From contig JAJDCS010000039.1 in NCBI GenBank assembly GCA_029260715.1, positions 62,001 through 126,000 of the forward strand: a DNA stretch of 64,000 nt, given 5' to 3'. Source of the stretch: Phycisphaeraceae bacterium. GTDB taxonomy: Bacteria > Planctomycetota > Phycisphaerae > Phycisphaerales > Phycisphaeraceae. Shown here piece by piece: positions 34,807 through 44,632 of the stretch; positions within the stretch are counted from its first letter, which is position 1; each line of letters opens with the position of its first letter. A program made the position numbers and the translations under genes. The notes below the pieces were generated by a model, which was not told the origin of the DNA, searched no databases, and was given only the letters and a program-made list of their open reading frames with translations.

Positions 34807-35232
34807 CTACGCGTCGGCGTCGCTGACGCGTTGACGCATACGCTTAGCCTTGCCGCGGTGCTGCTTGCCCGCCAACCGCCTTTCTTTCGACGCAGCCGTG
34901 GGGCGGGTCTTGCGTCGCGGCTTGGGCTTCTGGGCTGCCCGGCGTAGCCAGTGGGTCAGCCGATCGATCGCGTCTTGCTGGTTACGCTGCTGCGTGCGGT
35001 AGCGTTGCGCTTTGATCATCAACACCCCGCCGCCTGTCACGCGCTTGCCCGCAAGCCGAATCAGCCGCTCCTTCACGTCGTCGGGCAGCGCCGCCGACCC
35101 ACGCACGTCGAACCGCAACTGGATCGCCGTGGCGACTTTGTTCACGTTCTGCCCGCCCGGCCCGGACGCACGCACAGCCTCGAGCCGCAACTCGCTTTCG
35201 TCGATCGCAATGGTGGGCGTGATACGCAGCAT
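34807..35232 (-). CDS. arfB: Peptidyl-tRNA hydrolase ArfB (stalled-ribosome rescue)
   Basis: 141 residues. The release-factor GGQ motif reads RASGPGGQNVNKVATAIQLR at residues 21-40. It lacks the codon-recognition domain of RF1/RF2 and ends in a long basic tail (KPKPRRKTRPTAASKERRLA), which in this family enters the empty mRNA channel. It works without a stop codon. It is upstream of plsY on the same strand, 50 bases apart. Confidence 0.94.
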   Translation of the reverse strand: MLRITPTIAIDESELRLEAVRASGPGGQNVNKVATAIQLRFDVRGSAALPDDVKERLIRLAGKRVTGGGVLMIKAQRYRTQQRNQQDAIDRLTHWLRRAAQKPKPRRKTRPTAASKERRLAGKQHRGKAKRMRQRVSDADA

Positions 35233-35303
35233 GGCTATCCATCATCATCGTTTAATACGGGCTATCAATGCAGAGATACACGCCGGTTAACACCGGACAC
35301 CAC

Positions 35304-35338
35304 AAAAAAACCCCTCGTGCCGGTTACAGCCGAGGGGT
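35304..35338 (-). terminator. Minus-strand terminator without an annotated gene
   Basis: On the minus strand, stem ACCCCTCG/CGAGGGGT is followed by seven T. The transcript it ends must start between about 35340 and 35600, where no minus-strand coding gene exists. Confidence 0.8.
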
Positions 35339-35396
35339 CTCGTATAGTAGTTCAGGATCACAAGTGATCCTATGTGAAGACATACACCCTATGTTT

Positions 35397-35420
35397 TGAG
35401 GGGGTGCGCCTCATTTTTTT
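35397..35420 (+). terminator. Plus-strand terminator without an annotated gene
   Basis: TGAGG paired with CCTCA around a GGGTGCG loop, then seven T (35414-35420). No plus-strand gene ends just upstream; arfB to the left is on the other strand. Confidence 0.7.
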
Positions 35421-35600
35421 GGTCAGGTGGACTGTCTTCCATGAGTCAGGTCTCCATGTTTGACGTGCATAATTCTATGGCTGTAGGTGTGGCGAAATCC
35501 AGAAAAGTGCCGCCACAAATACCACATTTTTTAGATTACACCCAAGTGCTCAGGCGCGAATTCAAGGACCGGTTTCCACCGCGCCGCTATACTCGTGTCA

Positions 35601-36254
35601 ATGCACAAACCGCTACACATTGAACCGTTTTGCCTCGGAGATTGGATGACCAACTGCTACGTTGTCCACCCCGCCGCCCAGCGGCCCGACCGACCGTGCT
35701 GGATCGTGGACGCGGGGTTCGACCCTGAGCCGATGATTCGCTACATCCAGCAACACAAACTGACGCCATCGCAAGTGGTGCTCACCCACGCGCACGTGGA
35801 CCACATCGCCGGGCTTGAAACGATCCGGCAACACTGGCCCGACCTGCCGATCGTCATCCACGAAGCCGAACGCGAGTTCCCCGCCGACCCGGCGCTGAAT
35901 CTGTCGATCGCGTTAACCGAGCCTGTTGTCGCCCCACCGCCGACAGGCTTGTTGCAACACGGGCAGAAGCTTGAATTGGACGGCCTGGCCTTCGAGGTCC
36001 GTCACACCCCAGGCCACAGCCCAGGCGGGGTGTCGCTGTATCAGCCAGACGCCGCGGTCGTGCTCGTGGGCGATGCGCTCTTCGCCGGCGGCATCGGCCG
36101 GTTTGATTTCCCCACCTCAGACGAAGAGACACTGCTACAGGGCATCCGCACGCAGCTCTACACCCTGCCCGACACCACGCGTGTGCTCTCGGGACACGGG
36201 CCGCCCACCACGATCGGCCATGAGCGAGCGCACAACCCGTATGTACGTGCGTAG
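35601..36254 (+). CDS. MBL-fold hydrolase (glyoxalase II-like)
   Basis: 217 residues. The zinc-binding HxHxDH motif is VVLTHAHVDHIAGLETI near residue 60; further ligands are the His in RHTPGHSPGGVSLY near 138 and DALF/GHGPPT later. This is the small thiolesterase-like subgroup; the substrate is not certain. A -10 box TATACT lies 8 bases ahead of ATG 35601 (GTG 35595 also in frame), so the message may be nearly leaderless. No partner gene follows. Confidence 0.9.
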   Translation: MHKPLHIEPFCLGDWMTNCYVVHPAAQRPDRPCWIVDAGFDPEPMIRYIQQHKLTPSQVVLTHAHVDHIAGLETIRQHWPDLPIVIHEAEREFPADPALNLSIALTEPVVAPPPTGLLQHGQKLELDGLAFEVRHTPGHSPGGVSLYQPDAAVVLVGDALFAGGIGRFDFPTSDEETLLQGIRTQLYTLPDTTRVLSGHGPPTTIGHERAHNPYVRA

Positions 36255-36914
36255 ACTCCGTATCGACGGCGTACCCCGACCCGCCGTGGCGGCGCACGTC
36301 GTTTGTAATTTAAAATTTTAGCTGGATTTAAGTCAAAATTGCCGTGTTGTCGCGCAAAAAAAGCGCTTCGTACTCACCGTGTGTGATGTAAAAAATCTGC
36401 TTTTTTCGAAGAATATCTCTTTTCAACTTTAATATTCGAGTCTATAATATATGTGTATAAGGTGGACTGTTTGAGGTGGAATCGCCTTTTCGCTTTTTCG
36501 CTTTTTCGCTTTTGTAGATTCCTCCTCCAGTCCAACCGCACATTAAAATTAAAACCACTGCCACATGGGTGTGCGTTATTAGCGTGATTTAACCCACGCA
36601 ATAATCCAATTAAGCCTTCTCCACATCGCGCACAACCCATAGTGCATATTACAGTTGCAAAATATGTTGGATTACACATGTGGCGCAAAAAGGGGGTTTG
36701 TATGATTAAACTTTAATGGTGAAATTAAGGTTTTTTTGGCCCGAATTTACAGTGGAGTTTTGATCTACAATTAAGCGTAATTATCTGGAAACATTAGCAG
36801 GGCCATACGCTTGCTAACTTGCACCTGTCAATCTTCCGGTAACTCCTAAGACAAACAAAAGCAGGCGTCACTGCCCCCCTTCTTCTTAGCCGGTACGGCT
36901 GGGGCTAGACAACT
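36255..36914. other. AT-rich gene-poor region
   Basis: About 660 bases with clearly lower GC than the window. No convincing protein gene; a 104-codon minus-strand frame at 36374-36688 has poor composition. It contains an 8-base tandem repeat (36483-36513) and an imperfect inverted repeat, CACATGGGTGTGCG at 36562-36575 facing CGCACAACCCATAGTG at 36629-36644. Confidence 0.6.
36483..36513. repeat. Short tandem repeat CGCTTTTT
   Basis: Four consecutive 8-base units (CGCCTTTT, then CGCTTTTT twice, then CGCTTTTG) inside the AT-rich region. Such runs are prone to slippage. Confidence 0.75.
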
Positions 36915-37187
36915 GTGGCTAGGCTGAGTGCTACAAAATTGGATCATAAAGCTACCAACAATAATAACAATCATGAGCTTAAACTTCTCGCGCAGCTTAC
37001 CGAGCGTGAGTTGGAAGTCTTGAAGCTGACGGCCGAGGGGCATTCCATCAAGGACATCGCGCGCAAGCTGCACCGTGCTCAGGGCACCATCGCCCGCCAC
37101 CGTGAAAACATCATGACAAAACTCAAGATTCACGACCGCGTCGCCCTGACACGTTTCGCCATCCGCACGAACCTGATCGAGGCGTAA
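36915..37187 (+). CDS. Orphan LuxR-type HTH protein
   Basis: 90 residues. The helix-turn-helix is complete: LTERELEVLKLTAEGHSIKDIARKLHRAQGTIARHRENI near residues 27-65, then MTKLKIHDRVAL. No receiver or ligand domain precedes it; the first 22 residues include a run of Asn. The GTG at 36915 is the only reasonable start. It is isolated in an AT-rich stretch, with no histidine kinase or autoinducer gene nearby. It is probably a DNA-binding regulator without its own sensor. Confidence 0.78.
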   Translation: MARLSATKLDHKATNNNNNHELKLLAQLTERELEVLKLTAEGHSIKDIARKLHRAQGTIARHRENIMTKLKIHDRVALTRFAIRTNLIEA

Positions 37188-37500
37188 CACCTACTCAGAT
37201 GAAAGCACACGCAGCCGCCAAAGGCCGCGACCGCCAAGAGGCGGATGGCCTACGACTGTTGGACCAAACTGTAAACCGCCCCATCGCACGCGGCACCGCA
37301 CAATCCCTTTTCCCTATTTTTTATGATAATTTTATGTTAAAAATACTGCTTATAGCACATGCAAATCTACTTTTTATTGCTATGTTTATTGTGCAAACGA
37401 ATCCATTAGTCAGTAGCCAGGCCCTTCCGAGGTTGTGTGTAGACGTAGGATCTGATTACTTTCTCCATACAAAGTTTGTCTAAAATCGTCCCTCCCCTTC

Positions 37501-37533
37501 GTCAGGCAGCAGCTGCGTGGGCTGCTGCCTGAC
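37501..37533. repeat. Perfect 13-bp stem-loop
   Basis: GTCAGGCAGCAGC and GCTGCTGCCTGAC with a 7-base loop. No T-tract follows on either strand. It could be a structured RNA, a transcript end of the thiD side, or a remnant palindrome. No other copy was seen in the window. Confidence 0.65.
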
Positions 37534-37799
37534 TATCTAAATCGAAACCTGGGTCGCACCGCGAGCGTTATTCCCCCGCAACAACTGGAATACGCGGCGC
37601 GCATTGACCGCCTGCAAACCGGCACCAATCCGCCGAAAGGCTTATTGAAAAAGGTTGCAGCAGGAACAGAAAAGGACTCCCACCAGCGGGCGGGTTGAAC
37701 TTCTCCACGTTCGGCGGCTGCGAAGCGGTACTTCAATTCAGCCAACAGCGGTGCGTTTGGGATAAGGTCAAAATCCGCGGCGTGTTCGCCCGCGTGCAA
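37533..37799 (-). pseudogene. Possible decayed gene fragment after thiD
   Basis: The first half of the frame reads like protein (HAGEHAADFDLIPNAPLLAE, then LKYRFAAAERGEVQPARWW). The second half loses that quality, while a neighbouring minus-strand frame there reads AGLQAVNARRVFQLLRGNN and ends at an own stop. This is what a frameshift would give. No family was recognised, and the fragment could be chance. Confidence 0.25.
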
Positions 37800-37809
37800 A
37801 CGAACGGCT

Positions 37810-38646
37810 CTACTTCTTCACGTTCATATAAGCCAGGTGGTTCACCGGCGAGTGGCCCTGGCCCAGGTCGGTGGTCTGGCGGATGGCTTCGTTGACGACG
37901 GCTTTGGCGGTCTGGACGGCGTCGTTGATCGGCTGGGACAGGGCCAGCGCCGCGGTGATGGCGGCGCTGAAGGTGCAGCCCGAGCCGTGGAGGTTCGTCG
38001 TCAGCCGCCACTCGCTGGCGACCTCGTGGACCTCGGTGCCGTCGAAGTAAACATCGACCGCTTCGCCCTCCTCGTCGTTGGGGCGCTTGATGCCGGTGAC
38101 GACACAGGCTTTGACGCCGAACTTGGAGCAGATGCGCTTGGCGGCTTCGGTGGCGGAGAAGATGTCGGCGATGGGGTCGGCGCGGTCGAGCAGGCGAGCG
38201 GCCTCGGCGGCGTTGGGCGTGGCGATGGCAGCCAAGGGCAGCAACTCGTCGCGCACGGCCTTGACGCCCGCGGCGTCGAGTAGCTCGCCCCCGGACGTGG
38301 CGGCCATGACGGGGTCGACCACCAGCGGAGCCAGGTTGTTCCGCTTGATCGCCTTAACCACGGCTTTGACGATGGCGGCGTCGGCGAGCATCCCCGTCTT
38401 GGTCGCGGCGATCTTGATGTCGCTGGCCACCACGTCGATCTGCTGATCGACCAGTTGGGGGTCGATCGGGTGGGTGTGCTTGACGGCGGTGGTGTTCTGG
38501 ACGGTGATGGCGGTGATGACCGCGCAGCCGAAGACCTCCAGAGCGGCGAAGGTCTTGAGGTCGGCCTGGATACCCGCCCCGCCGCTGGGGTCGGAGCCTG
38601 CGATGGTCAGTGCCGCGGTGGTGCCTGGGGTGGTGCGTGTGGCCAC
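37810..38646 (-). CDS. thiD: Hydroxymethylpyrimidine (phosphate) kinase
   Basis: About 278 residues; it phosphorylates HMP and HMP-phosphate for thiamine synthesis. Family marks: [60 protein letters not shown] and the anion hole [18 protein letters not shown]. The start chosen is GTG 38646, which has AAAGGA about ten bases upstream; an ATG at 38688 would add 14 non-conserved residues. It is divergent from rpmB. thiE is located separately. Confidence 0.95.
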   Translation of the reverse strand: MATRTTPGTTAALTIAGSDPSGGAGIQADLKTFAALEVFGCAVITAITVQNTTAVKHTHPIDPQLVDQQIDVVASDIKIAATKTGMLADAAIVKAVVKAIKRNNLAPLVVDPVMAATSGGELLDAAGVKAVRDELLPLAAIATPNAAEAARLLDRADPIADIFSATEAAKRICSKFGVKACVVTGIKRPNDEEGEAVDVYFDGTEVHEVASEWRLTTNLHGSGCTFSAAITAALALSQPINDAVQTAKAVVNEAIRQTTDLGQGHSPVNHLAYMNVKK

Positions 38647-38836
38647 GGGTGTGGTTCCTTTATATAGAAAGGCGGTGTTGATCCCCACGGACCGGCCCGC
38701 CGCCCGGTAGCATGATCGGGCAGAATAACGGCTTAAGGGGAATTTTTAAACCCCACCGAGGGACGGCGGTTGCCTGGAGGCCAGATGTGCTTATGATAGT
38801 CAGGCTAATCACGATTCTGACAGGAAGGACGCACCC

Positions 38837-39115
38837 ATGCCACGCGTATGCGAATTCACCGGACGGAAGACCTCATCTGGGCGTACTTACACCCACCGGG
38901 GCAAGGCCAAGTACCTCGGGGGCGTGGGCACGAAGATCACCGGTAAGACCAAGCGTAAGTTCAAGCCGAACATCCAGACCGTGCAGGCGGTGGTGGACGG
39001 TACGGTGCGTCGTGTGAAGGCGTCGACCAAGGCGATCCGGATGGGCCTGGTGGTGAAGCCTTTGAAGCGTAAGTACGCCTATAAGCCTGAGGGCGAGGCG
39101 GCTGGCGGGGCATAA
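38837..39115 (+). CDS. rpmB: 50S ribosomal protein L28
   Basis: 92 residues. The signature CEFTGRKTSSGRTYTHRGKA at the start and the following basic region (KITGKTKRKFKPNIQ) are typical; the C-terminal part RRVKASTKAIRMGLV completes the fold. The protein lacks the zinc CxxC pairs seen in some L28 forms. AGGAAGG lies nine bases before the ATG. Confidence 0.97.
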   Translation: MPRVCEFTGRKTSSGRTYTHRGKAKYLGGVGTKITGKTKRKFKPNIQTVQAVVDGTVRRVKASTKAIRMGLVVKPLKRKYAYKPEGEAAGGA

Positions 39116-39416
39116 TACCCATCTTTCAATTGCGGTCTGTAAGGACTGCGACGGTTTTAACGCCTATACTTTCTGTGAGGTTGACAGCAGGCGGCAAGGT
39201 GGTATTTCTTTATTCGTAGGTGTGCAAAGACGCCGGGACACGTGACACAAGCCGGGCCAACAATCGGGGCCGTTTACACCCATTAACAGGGACCGATTGC
39301 CACAGGCAGCCCGGACTTAGCGCAGAATAATAAGAACCGTTGAAGCGGGAGTTGGGCTATTCATGACAGGGCTGACGCCCGGTTGTGGTTGAGGCTGGTG
39401 AACCCTCTTTAGTGCG
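39116..39416. other. Leader region before dnaG
   Basis: 300 bases without a gene. It contains a TTGACA/TATTTC promoter-like pair at 39181-39208, giving a long leader. No conserved RNA (RNase P, SRP, 6S, tmRNA) was recognised. Confidence 0.5.
39181..39208 (+). promoter_or_regulatory. Candidate promoter for dnaG-rpoD
   Basis: TTGACA at 39181-39186 and TATTTC at 39203-39208, 16 bases apart. The -35 box is perfect, the -10 box moderate. The start of dnaG is about 200 bases downstream. Confidence 0.45.
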
Positions 39417-41366
39417 ATGCGCATGATCCACCGCGACGATCAAAAGCTTCAGATCCAGCAGGCCACGGACATCGTTCGCCTGATCGGTGAGCAGATCGCG
39501 TTACGCCCCAAGGGGCGCGAGTATTTGGGGCTGTGCCCGTTCCACGACGACAAGAACCCGTCGATGCACGTTTCGCCGGCGAAGCAGATCTATAAGTGCT
39601 TCAGTTGCGGCGCGGGCGGTGACGTGTTCACGTTCATGATGAACTACCACAAGATGACGTTCCCCGAGGCGTTGGGGCACTTGGCCGAGCAGGCGGGGAT
39701 AGCGCTTGCGCCTGTTTCCAAGCCCGCCGGCAGGGGCGGCGAGTCGAGCGGCGCCAGCCAGCGGCAAATGATCGCCCAGGCGACGCAGCAGGCGGTGGGG
39801 TTTTTCCGGTCGGTGTTGAAGCACGCCCAGCACGGGCAAACCGCCCGGGGCTACTTAGAGAAACGGGGGGTCAGCCTGGAGATTCAGGAGGCATTTGAGA
39901 TCGGCCACGCCCCGGAGTTGTGGGACGGGCTGGTGCAGATGATCGACAGCCGGGGCTGGGACGCGAAGGCTTTTGAGTGGGCGGGGTTGATCAGCCCCCG
40001 CAAGAGCGGTGAAGGGTGTTACGACCGGTTCCGCAGCCGGCTGATGTTCCCGATCTGCGACGCGTTGGGCAGGCCGATCGCGTTCGGCGCTCGGAGGCTA
40101 AACGAAGAGGACGAGCCGAAGTATCTGAACAGCCCGGAGTCGCCGTTGTTTAATAAGTCGGCCACGCTTTACGGGCTGCACCTGGCGAAGAAGGCGATCA
40201 TCGACTCGCACACGGCTGTCATTGTCGAGGGTTATACAGACGTGATCGCTTGCCACCAGGCGGGTGTTGCGAATGTGGTTGCGACGCTTGGCACGTCGTT
40301 GACGCGTGAGCACGAGGCGGCGTTGAGTCGGTTGTGCGACCGGGTGGTGCTGGTGTTCGACGCGGACGAAGCGGGCCAAAAAGCAGCGGACCGTGCGGTG
40401 GAGGTGTTCCTCAAGGGGGCGCTGGACGTGGGCGTGGTGGTGCTGCCGGAAGGGAACGACCCGGCGGAGCTTTTGGCTGGTGATGAGGGCGGGGCCGAGC
40501 GATTCGAGCAGATGATCAGCGAAGCGGCCGACGCGCTGGCGTTTAAGTTTTCGCGTATGGCGGCGCAATTGGAGGGGCAAGACACGGTCAGCGGACGCGA
40601 CCGCATGGCCAAAGAATACATCCGGCAGTTGATCGATTTGGGTTTGCTGGGGCAAGGCGCTATCCGCAAGGCGATGGTGATCGATCGGTTGGCGGCGTTG
40701 CTGGGGATCAGCGCTCGCGCGGTTGAGCAGGAAGTTTCCAAAGCGGGGCGGCGTCCCGCGTACCGGGGCGCGGCGAACGTGACAGGTTCTACGGCAACCC
40801 CCCTAAGCCCAACGGCTGATTATTTAGAGTCGGGGGTTGCTTTATCCGAAGCGGCGCCTAAAATTCGCGGCTTGCGTTTGGCAGAGAAGAACGTGATCGG
40901 GTGTTTGTTGCGGCAGCCGGACTTGTTCCATCTGATACTTTCAAATCAAACTACCTTAGACGAGACACTGACACCCGCTGATATGTTCACACCAGCGGCT
41001 AAGACGCTTTACACCCGGGTTTATGAGACGCTAAGCGACGATCGGCCGCTGACACTTGCCGCGTTGCTGGCCGATCTGGCGGCCGACGACGAGCTGGGTT
41101 TGGCGGCGCTCGCCACCGACGCCGAGGCGGCGGTTGAAGCGAGGTGCGGCGAAGACCTGGAACGCTTGGAAGGGCTTTTGCGAGGCAGCGTGGACACGAT
41201 TTTAGAGCGTCACAAAGAGCAAGACTACCAAGCGAAGCGCGACGCTGTGGTCGGCCCGACCGCGGCTGCCGACAACGACCAAGAGACGCTCATGCACCAA
41301 TTATTAGAACACCGCCGCGACCACCCGTCGGCGACCCGTATCGCTCGGATGGAGGCTGGCACCTAA
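39417..41366 (+). CDS. dnaG: DNA primase
   Basis: 649 residues; it makes RNA primers for replication. The zinc-binding CHC2 module is C40, H43, C61, C64 (GLCPFHDDKNPSM and YKCFSCGAGGDVF). The Toprim catalytic part shows VIVEGYTDVIACHQAG near residue 265 and VLVFDADEAGQKAADRAV near 310, supplying the metal Glu and Asp residues. The C-terminal helicase-binding region is less conserved. Start ATG 39417 or ATG 39423. rpoD follows 85 bases later, the usual macromolecular-synthesis order without rpsU. Confidence 0.97.
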   Translation: MRMIHRDDQKLQIQQATDIVRLIGEQIALRPKGREYLGLCPFHDDKNPSMHVSPAKQIYKCFSCGAGGDVFTFMMNYHKMTFPEALGHLAEQAGIALAPVSKPAGRGGESSGASQRQMIAQATQQAVGFFRSVLKHAQHGQTARGYLEKRGVSLEIQEAFEIGHAPELWDGLVQMIDSRGWDAKAFEWAGLISPRKSGEGCYDRFRSRLMFPICDALGRPIAFGARRLNEEDEPKYLNSPESPLFNKSATLYGLHLAKKAIIDSHTAVIVEGYTDVIACHQAGVANVVATLGTSLTREHEAALSRLCDRVVLVFDADEAGQKAADRAVEVFLKGALDVGVVVLPEGNDPAELLAGDEGGAERFEQMISEAADALAFKFSRMAAQLEGQDTVSGRDRMAKEYIRQLIDLGLLGQGAIRKAMVIDRLAALLGISARAVEQEVSKAGRRPAYRGAANVTGSTATPLSPTADYLESGVALSEAAPKIRGLRLAEKNVIGCLLRQPDLFHLILSNQTTLDETLTPADMFTPAAKTLYTRVYETLSDDRPLTLAALLADLAADDELGLAALATDAEAAVEARCGEDLERLEGLLRGSVDTILERHKEQDYQAKRDAVVGPTAAADNDQETLMHQLLEHRRDHPSATRIARMEAGT

Positions 41367-41451
41367 AAACCCGCACCGCCCGCGACGTGGGCGGTGTACC
41401 GTGCGTAGAATTGCATCAGAGGCAACCGTTTGAACGAAAGGCAGGCAGGCT

Positions 41452-43158
<1,707 letters not shown>

Positions 43159-43170
43159 AAACCGCCGCTC

Positions 43171-44415
43171 TCACGCGGCGCGTGAGGCGACGGCGACTTG
43201 GGCCAGGTGGCGCAGGCGCGCTTCGAGGGCGGACGATAGGCTCTTGTCGCGTCGTGTCATCATGCGCTGGGCGACGCCGAGCAGCTTGTCTATTTCACAC
43301 CGCTGGGGCCCGGCCTCGGTCAGGAACGTAAACCTGTCTATAAATTTCGGCGCGTACTTGGGCACGGCGACCATGGAGCCGGTGCCGATGCACGAACCTG
43401 TCATGAGGCGGGTGCCGATGGCGGTGCGTGTGTAGTCGCCGATGATTGGGCCTTGGTACATGCGCCCGGTGGGCTGGGCTTGAGTGTCCGCTTCGAGCTG
43501 CACGCGCACCTGGCCGTACGTGTTTTTTAGGTTACTCACGTTTGTGGCGGCGCCGAGGTTGACCCATTGGCCGATGAGGCTGTGGCCCAGGTAGCCGTGG
43601 TGGCCCTTGTTGGCGTAGCCCTGCATGACGGTGTGGCTTATTTCGCCGGCGACTTTGCAGACGGGGCCGACGACGGTGTGGGGGCGGATGTGCGCGTGGC
43701 AGCTTACCTGGCTCTGCGGGCCGATGTAGCACGGGCCTTCGAGCACGGACATTGCCCCAATCAGAGCGCCTTTTTCAATCACGATCGGGCCTAGCTCGGT
43801 GTTGAAGACCACACGCGGCTGAAGGCAGGCCTCCGGCGATAAGTGCACGGGGAACTGCCCGAAGCACGCGGCGTCGGCGCCGCCCCCGGAAGTTGGGGCG
43901 AATATAGGCAGGGTGGTTGCGTTTAAATCGGCTCGCAGGGTGGCGTCGAGGTTGTCGAGGATGTGCCACGGCATTGAGATTAATGCTTGGCCTTCGGCGC
44001 GCCGCACGGTGATGCCCTCGGGCAGTCGCGACAGCCCTTGACTGACGAACGCCGCGGCGAGGTCGTGGGTGAGGTAGGCGGCGATGATCTGGTTGTCGGC
44101 GTCGACCAGGGCGGTGCCGGGCGGCAACGCTTTGACTTGATCCGCGTCGTCCACGCCGAGCCATCGGCCGTTGACCAGCAACCACCCCCCCTGCCCCAGC
44201 GGGGCGTTCACGCTTGTATCTGTAAATTCATCGCGGGTCACGGCGGCCAACGCGTCGGGGACGGTCAACGCGGTGACGGGCGTGTCCAGTACGCGCTCGA
44301 TGCGTTGTAGCGTGGTCAGTGTGCCGGTGCGTAGCGCGAACACCGGGCGCAGGTCCGTTATAGGACCCCACTGGCCCTGGGCGTCGTCGTATACAAGCAA
44401 AGCGGCAGTGGGCAT
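43171..44415 (-). CDS. GlmU-like sugar nucleotidyltransferase with left-handed helix
   Basis: 414 residues. The N-terminal half resembles the NTP_transf_4 type (LVYDDAQGQWGPITDLRPVF, then RTGTLTTLQRIERVL), which lacks the GxGTRM loop of ordinary pyrophosphorylases. The C-terminal half is a left-handed beta helix of hexapeptides (VIEKGALIGAMSVLEGPCYI, HIRPHTVVGPVCKVAG, HHGYLGHSLIGQWVNLGAATN). Proteins of this plan are found with glmS in several phyla and probably make or modify UDP-amino sugars, but the reaction is not proven. It is divergent from glmS, which supports an amino-sugar role. Confidence 0.82.
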   Translation of the reverse strand: MPTAALLVYDDAQGQWGPITDLRPVFALRTGTLTTLQRIERVLDTPVTALTVPDALAAVTRDEFTDTSVNAPLGQGGWLLVNGRWLGVDDADQVKALPPGTALVDADNQIIAAYLTHDLAAAFVSQGLSRLPEGITVRRAEGQALISMPWHILDNLDATLRADLNATTLPIFAPTSGGGADAACFGQFPVHLSPEACLQPRVVFNTELGPIVIEKGALIGAMSVLEGPCYIGPQSQVSCHAHIRPHTVVGPVCKVAGEISHTVMQGYANKGHHGYLGHSLIGQWVNLGAATNVSNLKNTYGQVRVQLEADTQAQPTGRMYQGPIIGDYTRTAIGTRLMTGSCIGTGSMVAVPKYAPKFIDRFTFLTEAGPQRCEIDKLLGVAQRMMTRRDKSLSSALEARLRHLAQVAVASRAA

Positions 44416-44632
44416 CGGTGTTTCTTATCGGTTGGCCTGTGCGGGGTGTTGCTTGCCCAGCATGCTGACGCCCCTTGTTTTAAGCTTAAATGTTCGCTCT
44501 TTCGTTACAGACGGACCGGTGAGACGGCCGCCCCTTTTTGCCCCGGTGGTTTGAGCCGATGAGATGAGAGCGGCAGCGTCATCGCCGGATCGACCGTTCA
44601 CTGTCTCATGCACCATCAGGGGAGAAAAACCT

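Larger units (their letters stand above)
35233..35600. other. Intergenic region with two terminators and no gene
   Basis: No protein gene is supported. It holds the minus-strand terminator at 35304-35338, the perfect hairpin GGATCACAAGTGATCC at 35354-35369, the plus-strand terminator at 35397-35420 and, at 35588-35593, the TATACT -10 box of the next gene. An unrecognised small RNA is possible. Confidence 0.6.
37188..37809. other. Gene-poor region between the LuxR-type gene and thiD
   Basis: No secure gene. The first half (37200-37490) is AT-rich and carries a 94-codon plus-strand frame with poor coding quality. The second half contains the large hairpin at 37501-37533 and a possible degraded gene on the minus strand. 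Confidence 0.55.

Noticed and set aside
36374-36688. 104-codon minus-strand frame in the AT-rich region
   Set aside because: No domain, includes the translated CGCTTTTT repeat, and has no ribosome site.
36840-36914. Cyclic-di-GMP riboswitch upstream of the LuxR-type gene
   Set aside because: An AGCCGGTACGGCT hairpin and nearby purine stretches were suggestive, but the conserved GEMM receptor segments are missing.
37199-37483. 94-codon plus-strand frame after the LuxR-type gene
   Set aside because: Poor coding composition, weak start and no recognised family; listed only as part of the gene-poor region.
39116-39416. RNase P, SRP or 6S RNA before dnaG
   Set aside because: None of the conserved core motifs of these RNAs was found.
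44416-44632. glmS ribozyme in the glmS leader
   Set aside because: No conserved ribozyme core was recognised, and it is otherwise limited mostly to Gram-positive bacteria.
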